Assembly: GCA_000310025.1 (NCBI GenBank)
Contig: FN649741.1
Location: forward strand, 7,120,983-7,184,982
Direction of reading: 5' to 3'
DNA length: 64,000 nucleotides
From: Ectocarpus siliculosus
Taxonomy: Eukaryota > Sar > Phaeophyceae > Ectocarpales > Ectocarpaceae
The position numbers and the translations under genes were made by a program. How positions within the stretch are numbered: the stretch's first letter is position 1; the number at the start of each line of letters is the position of its first letter. Of the stretch, positions 58,721 through 64,000 are shown in pieces. The notes under the pieces are model-generated. The model did not search any database and was not told the DNA's origin. It worked only from the letters and a program-made list of their open reading frames with translations.

Positions 58721-60690
58721 CCACACAGAGCAGTAGAAGCAGAAGTAGACGGCGTAGGACGCACACGACAGCGGTGTAGGTTACGCCGTCCTCGTTTTTT
58801 TTTTTAAGCCTCGCCGTTTCTAGGATTAGCCGTGTGTACCCCGGTACGCACAAAGAGAAGTTGCGTGATTTGATGAGCTGGTTCATGTGGACCGTTGTGC
58901 TGCTGTTGCACTCTGCGGTGCCTCTTTTGTTATGTTTTGGCTCTCGTTTTTTGTCGTTTTTTCTGGCTGTTCTGAGGCTGTTCACTGCTAAAACGTTTCG
59001 CCGTGTGTTTTGGGCTGCGCACATGTTCTTGCTGTTGTGAGGTTGTTCACTGGTAAACCATTTACGCTGTGTGTGGGGGGCTGCACGTTGCTGCCGCTGC
59101 TGCTTCGATTGTGCAGGTTCTTCCCGGGGGAGTCATCGGAGCGGACACCTGGCAGACCCTATCTACGCCTCAAACGCGAGTTCTGCCGTCGGAGACTCGC
59201 CGCTTCCGCCGGGTTAGTCCGCCCCCCGTCGTCAGTCATTCCACAAAGTTCTTGCTGGATGTGGTTATTTTCCAACTCCCGGCTTTTGTGCATGTTTTCA
59301 CGTTTTGTTCGGTTTCGTGTTTTTTTTTTGTTTTTTACGTTTTATTGCCGATCGGTCCAGATGCTTTTTTTCGAAACCTTGCCTGAAATTTTCAAATCTA
59401 TTATTGTGCACCGCGCGCAGGCTGGGGGAGGAGCGTCACCCCTAACGGGGAGCTTTACTACGTTAACCACGTGTCGAAGACTACCACATGGTCGAGGCCA
59501 CAGTGGACGGCCGGCTCGGATGGCGACGAGGAATGTGAGAGCCGAGACACAAAAACGCTCTCTGGTTGCTTGAAATAATGTCTTTGGTGCTCTCACCCAA
59601 AGGGGGAAAAGAGGGGCAAAAAGACGAAAACCCAAGAGACCGAACGAAGATATGGGAAACACGAACTTGACAAAGAGGGAAAAGAGGGGCAAAAAAGGTT
59701 GTACAGTAGAACGAGGTACAAAACCTTGGGGAAGGAGGCATGTCTTTTGTTCTCAAATGCCTTTCTCGTATCTCCCCTCTAAAACCCAACCCGGGGTACC
59801 GAGCCCGGGGTGTGGACCCTGTCCCATCGATCTCCGCAGGCAGCCCTCAGCTTGATCGACACTTCGTTCGTTTGTTTGTTTGTTTTTTCGGGGTTGGCAG
59901 CGGTTCATGGGGACGGGGCGAGAAATCCAGAAAGCCTCGCGAGCATCAAGAGCGGAAAGAGCACAAGGAGCAGGCGAGGCGAAATGCTGGGAAAGTTCGC
60001 CGAGTCTGCGGAGCCTCCCCTGCCCCCAGGTTTGCCCCTACCACAGCTCTCGAAGCGCGTGTGTAAGGAGCACCGAATTCGTCCTGTACGGCAGCATTTC
60101 GCGGCAGTGGCGGGCGGTTGGATCCTATCGCGGTTGGATGGCAGTTCCTCCCTGGTTTTCCTCACTCTGCTGCTGTCAGTATCTTGGCGTCTCCAAACTC
60201 GCTTTGTGTGCCCTTTTCGCGCTCAGTTTTTGTTTTTCTTCAGCGCGCTTGATTGTGGAACGAAAGCAGTTGAACGCGATGAAGGTCCACCACCAATCTG
60301 GGGAAGAGCAGGTGCATGTGTTCGCCCTCGGTTCTCATGGTTGCGATCGACGGGCTGGCTGTCTGCTGTGCTTTTTCCTTGTATCGCAGGGTGGGAGGAG
60401 CGCATGTCCGCAGAGGGGAAGGTGTTCTACATGAACCACAACGACAAGACTACCCACTGGACTCGGCCAGACCCGCCGCCGGTGCAGCCGGACGACTCTC
60501 CTGACGATGACGTCCCGCCTGTGGAGAGGGAAGACGTGCAAATGGCGTCTAGATCGATCTCACCAGCGATTGAAACGCCGCCGCCTGACCACCCTAGCAA
60601 CGGTGACACGGCCGCAACGGCCTCCTCCGCGTTGACCCTCGACTCCCCCGCGCGGCAAGGAGGGGTGGCAGCAGCAACAACCGCAGCAGC

Positions 60691-60723
<33 letters not shown>

Positions 60724-63471
60724 CGATGGTGTCTTGACCTCTGTGAAGGAACCCCTGCCTAAGGCTACCGGGAGTACCGCCAATGTCGGGGCCGCCGCTG
60801 CTACTGTGGTACTAGAGGAGGTGGCGGACTCGTCTCCGGGGCGTGGCGGCTTCGGCGGCGGCGTGGTCACCAACCCCAGGCGGGCCCCTTCGGCTACCGT
60901 CGTCGCCGCTGTCGCCGCCGCTGCTGATGATGAGGAGGAGGAGGAGGCGTCCCGCTCGGTCGATGCTCCTTCCCCTACAGCGGCGGCGGCAGCAGCGAGG
61001 AAGGAAGAGCCGGGGGCGTCGTCCTCGGGGAAAGCGGCGGAACCGATCGCAGACGATGACGACGATGCCGCGAGAGAGGGAGAAGGAGGAGAAGGGGCGG
61101 GGGCGGGGGCGGTGTCTTCCATCGTCAGGTCCGGTCTGTTCGGAGCCACCGTCGTGAGGCCGGGCGGCGGCGGCGGCGGCGGCAGCAGCGGCGACAACAG
61201 CTCGAAGACGCCCGCGCTGAATAGGAGCGGCAGCTCCGTCGTGCCTCTGTACGCCAGCAAGGCCGGTGGCGTCGCGGGGGCCGCCGCCGCCGCTGCTGCT
61301 GCTGCGGAGAAGTCCAAGCCGGAGCTGGAGAAGCCGGAGGTTGATTCGCTCCCGGAAGGTGCGAAGCGGAGTGGGATGGCGCGGCGGCTGGATTAGCTTC
61401 TTTTTTTTTTTTCGATGGACACAATCAACGAATTCGTTTCTACCTACAAATGTAGAGGCAAGATTTGTTTTCCTCACGGTTAGGCTTACTCCTACGGTCA
61501 ACGAGAATTAACCCGGATGGATTTTTTTTTCAATCCGCATACGAAATCTCCAAAAGCCGGACCTGTCACCACAGCGTGCTCCCTCCCTGATGGTCGGATC
61601 GCTACAAAACATTGAAGGCTGTACGCACCACACCCGTGGGCTCCTTTGAAGCCTGTTGTGACTGCTCTGGGATCTGTGTCGGCCGAAAAGCTCAAATCCG
61701 CGTAGAAATTTCGTCCACGGCTGTACACGGGAAAAAGGGGTAAACTCCATTTCCGTTTCCGTCGGATTTTTTTTATTTAGTGATTTTTTAATTATTTTTT
61801 TGTATTGTTTTGTGTTTTTCCAGGGTGGATTGAGCTCAAATCGGCGACGGGCAAGACGTACTACCAAAACAGCATCTCCAAGACTACCCAATGGAACCGA
61901 CCGGAACCGACCAAGGCCGTTGCTGCGCTGAAAACGGCCACCTACAACTCCACGTCTTCTCCTGCCGTAGAAGGAGCAGCAGGTAAGACAAGAGATGCGA
62001 GACCCACAGACAGACTGACAAATAAAGTAGACGCGTAGGGAGGGGCAGTAGGTTTGGCAAGAAAAGGGAGAACCATACACCGGCAAAACACTTGGTAAAA
62101 AGCAGAGACGATAAAGGGGGGCAACACGTGAGGTGCTGTCTTGAAACTTGTTGGAAGAAAGAAGAAGATTTGGCTTGTGAACCGGGAGGCTCGAAGCTCT
62201 TGAATACTTCATGCGGTGGTTTATACCCTCTTCCGCAAGTCTCTGGCTTGGCTGGCTAACCCTTGCCCGCGAAATAGCGTCCCGCCACCATCTCTACGCT
62301 GCCACTCCCGAACTCGTCTTGTACCTCTGCCACCTGCGTGTGTAACACCTCTCCTGCGTGTATCTATCCCGAGTAGCTGAAGCAGGGTGGGAGAAGGTCA
62401 TGACCGCAGACGGACGACCGTACTTCCAGAACACCATCACAAAGACAACCTCCTGGCAGCTGCCAGAGGGCTGGGTGGAGCCAGGAGCAGCGGCTGCATC
62501 GACGGAGGCTGAGACAACGGTGGCCGGCCACGGGAGCTTCTTCAAGAGCGGCGGAGGAGGTTCCGCCGCCACGGTTAAGGAGCTGGGGGTGGAGGCCCCA
62601 GCGGAGACAGACGCTGTGGCCGTTGCGCCTACTCCCATCGGGCGTCTAGGTAAGGGGAGGGCAGCCATAAGAAAGGAGGGCCGGTTTCCGGCAAGAAGAA
62701 GTAAATGTTTGCGTGGGGGCTACGGCGCAAATTTTAGTTGTTAGGGGGGCTGAATAGGGCGTAGCGAAGCGCCTTGCCGTTTAACGGGGATGGCTACGGT
62801 GGTGGCGATGTTGGTCTGTCGGGCGTTTGGAGGCAACGGGTTTCCAGTTGCGCGGTCATGTGTTGGAGAGCGGGCGGGCGGGCGGGGCACACAAACAGGG
62901 CGTTAGGTTGTTCGTGAAGGGTGTAGGTATAACGCTTGCGTCCGTCCAGGCGTGATTCTGGTGTGGCGGTAGGTGATGTTGCCGATCCGGTTGCAGAGCT
63001 GGCTCTTTTCGGGCTGCGGTCGTCGGCAATTGGCTCTGCTTCGTGCACCTCCTTGCCCACTTGATGTCTGTCTAGAAAAGCTTCTCTCGGCTACAGTCGT
63101 CGGTCTGCTCTATTGTAGAACACGTCGATCGGCTCGCGACTGGTTTGAGGCCTGACGTGGTGGGAGGAGGGGGGGGGGGGGGGGTCTCCCGAGTTGGCAA
63201 CGACGACTTCCTATTTCTCGGGGCCTCTGCTCTAGACTCGTGGACGTTGATACGTTTTGTTGCTCTGCTCTCTCTGCGTCTTGGTGTCTTCGTCGGTCGT
63301 TGAGCTTGTTACGTTTCGTCGTCGTTTTAACCTCGTGGGGCATGTTGCCTTATTTCCGCGGTCGCTTGCCACAAAAATGTTTTTTGTTTGGTGCAGGTGG
63401 GCCGGCTGCGTCGTCCACGAGATCGACTCCTGTACCAAAGGCAGAGGCGCAAGAGGCGCCGCTACCCCCAG
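54612..63471 (+). CDS. Multi-WW-domain protein, partial (continues beyond the window)
   Basis: Exons: 54612-54818 (tentative start), 55394-55453, 56644-56938, 57508-57563, 58184-58322, 59117-59212, 59421-59534, 59901-60029, 60390-61358, 61824-61982, 62386-62649 and 63397-63471. All junctions are phase-consistent. Six WW domains are seen: DWEARDVKGRIVYINHTT plus TTQWSKP; GWESKIIDGRVVYIDHANQ plus RTSFERP (second Trp replaced by Phe); GWGRSVTPNGELYYVNH and TTTWSRP; GWEERMSAEGKVFYMNH and TTHWTRP; GWIELKSATGKTYYQNS and TTQWNRP; GWEKVMTADGRPYFQNT and TTSWQLP. WW domains bind Pro-rich (PPxY-type) ligands. The linkers are Ala/Gly/Ser-rich and contain a poly-Ala tract from a CAG/GCA repeat (60680-60722). 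The last exon ends PLPPG, the usual lead-in to another WW, so at least one more follows. A C-terminal catalytic domain (for example HECT) is possible but not in view. Confidence 0.85.
58686..58722. repeat. (CAG)n microsatellite
   Basis: About ten CAG units in the intron between the 58322 and 59117 exon borders of the WW gene. Confidence 0.9.
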
Positions 63472-63674
63472 GTTTGTTACAACCACGGCGCCCCCTTGAA
63501 GGCTCGGTTACGACTGTCGAGTCTAGGCACGCCTCGCAAGCACCGAAAACCGGAGCCCGCGACACGACAGCAGTGTAGCCCCCAGCAGTAGAGCTGCTGG
63601 ACGGATCGCGAGAAATTCACATGGATGAACACCACCCCCAATTCCTGGTTCATGCTTGTGAAATGTAGCATTGG

Positions 63675-63790
63675 CCGGCGAAAACCCGGCAGATCGCTCC
63701 GTCCCGGCATTGAAGGGATGCAAGGTCTAATGACTACGGCATAGTATGAATATCCCTGATATCTGATGTTGAGTACCACCCCCCCCCCCG
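63675..63790 (-). repeat. Diverged short copy of the poly-G-bounded repeat family
   Basis: GGCCGGCGAAAACCCGGC, CGCTCCGTCCCGGCATTGAA and GGGATGCAAGGTCTAATGAC lead into a C-run (63779-63789). It is the same end-piece as at 5.1, 18.0 and 51.8 kb, in minus orientation. It lies in the WW gene's last visible intron. Confidence 0.6.
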
Positions 63791-64000
63791 TCCTTCCATC
63801 GCTCTCCGTCACGGTAAGGTTTTTTTCCGGGTGTGAGGTCGATATGTGATGGTGAGTACGACCCCCCCGGTTTTTCCATCGCTCTCCGTCACGGTACGGT
63901 TATTTTCCGGGTGTGGGGTCGAAATCTGATGGTGAGTACGAACCCCCCCCCCCCCCGCGTTTTTCCATTGTTTTTCGTGAAGGGACGGGCCCTTTCCCCA
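63757..64000. repeat. Tandem repeat, three units of about 80 bp
   Basis: Units start GATATCTGATG, GATATGTGATG and GAAATCTGATG (63757, about 63839 and about 63919). Each then has GTGAGTACGA or a variant, a C-run and TTTTTCCATCGCTCTCCGTC. The third unit runs off the window end, so the array may continue. Confidence 0.8.

Noticed and set aside
60427-61501. Long minus-strand frames (296 and 229 codons) opposite the WW gene
   Set aside because: They are antisense shadows of the GC-rich, Ala/Gly-coding exon 60390-61358, which is supported by WW motifs and phase.

Overview
The window is nuclear DNA from an intron-rich eukaryote. Genes are split into short exons with GT-AG borders, and introns usually run to hundreds of bases. 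Between genes lie long stretches of simple repeats, homopolymer G/C runs, a SINE-like pair, a complete Mutator-like transposon and two runs of N (scaffold gaps). There are no operons or prokaryotic signals. The gene mix includes a Vps62-type protein, a METTL13-type methyltransferase with a heterokont-style leader, a 2OG-Fe(II) oxygenase-like protein and an ERICH2-like protein linked elsewhere to cilia. Together with the long introns, this fits a stramenopile and most likely a brown alga; that placement is inference, with no database search behind it.

Layout. 0-2.9 kb: SINE-like and terminal-inverted-repeat-like repeats. 2.9-8.6 kb (+): a Vps62/DUF946-like gene, possibly decayed, whose large intron holds a broken retrotransposon gag-like fragment, a ~490-bp palindrome and several tandem repeats. 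9.3-14.0 kb: a near-perfect hairpin, then a ~4.4-kb purine-rich degenerate minisatellite. 14-18.2 kb: no gene I can support. 19.0-23.5 kb (-): a 2OG-oxygenase-like gene whose iron and 2-oxoglutarate ligands look mostly lost. 23.8-25.2 kb (-): a small, complete four-exon TPR gene. 26.3-32.5 kb (-): a six-exon METTL13-like methyltransferase gene. 32.57-38.62 kb: a full-length Mutator-like element (MULE) with long TIRs, an exact 9-bp target duplication and a multi-exon MULE/SWIM transposase on the minus strand; its edge lies 111 bp upstream of the methyltransferase ATG. 39.2-42.2 kb (+): a six-exon ERICH2-like gene. 42.7-47 kb: two tRNA-derived SINE-like elements and no supported gene. 48.1-49.8 kb (-): a two-exon Gln/Ser-rich protein of unknown function. 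53.1-53.7 kb (+): weak traces of a carotenoid-oxygenase-like gene. 54.6-63.5 kb (+): a large modular multi-WW-domain gene that runs off the right end.

Exons were joined by three tests applied together: splice-site sequence, reading-phase compatibility and family motifs. The TPR, methyltransferase, ERICH2-like and WW genes pass these tests at nearly every junction. No two genes form an obvious pathway. What ties the window together is the mobile DNA sitting in introns and promoters: both long copies of a poly-G-bounded repeat lie inside introns, and the MULE sits directly upstream of a housekeeping-type gene.
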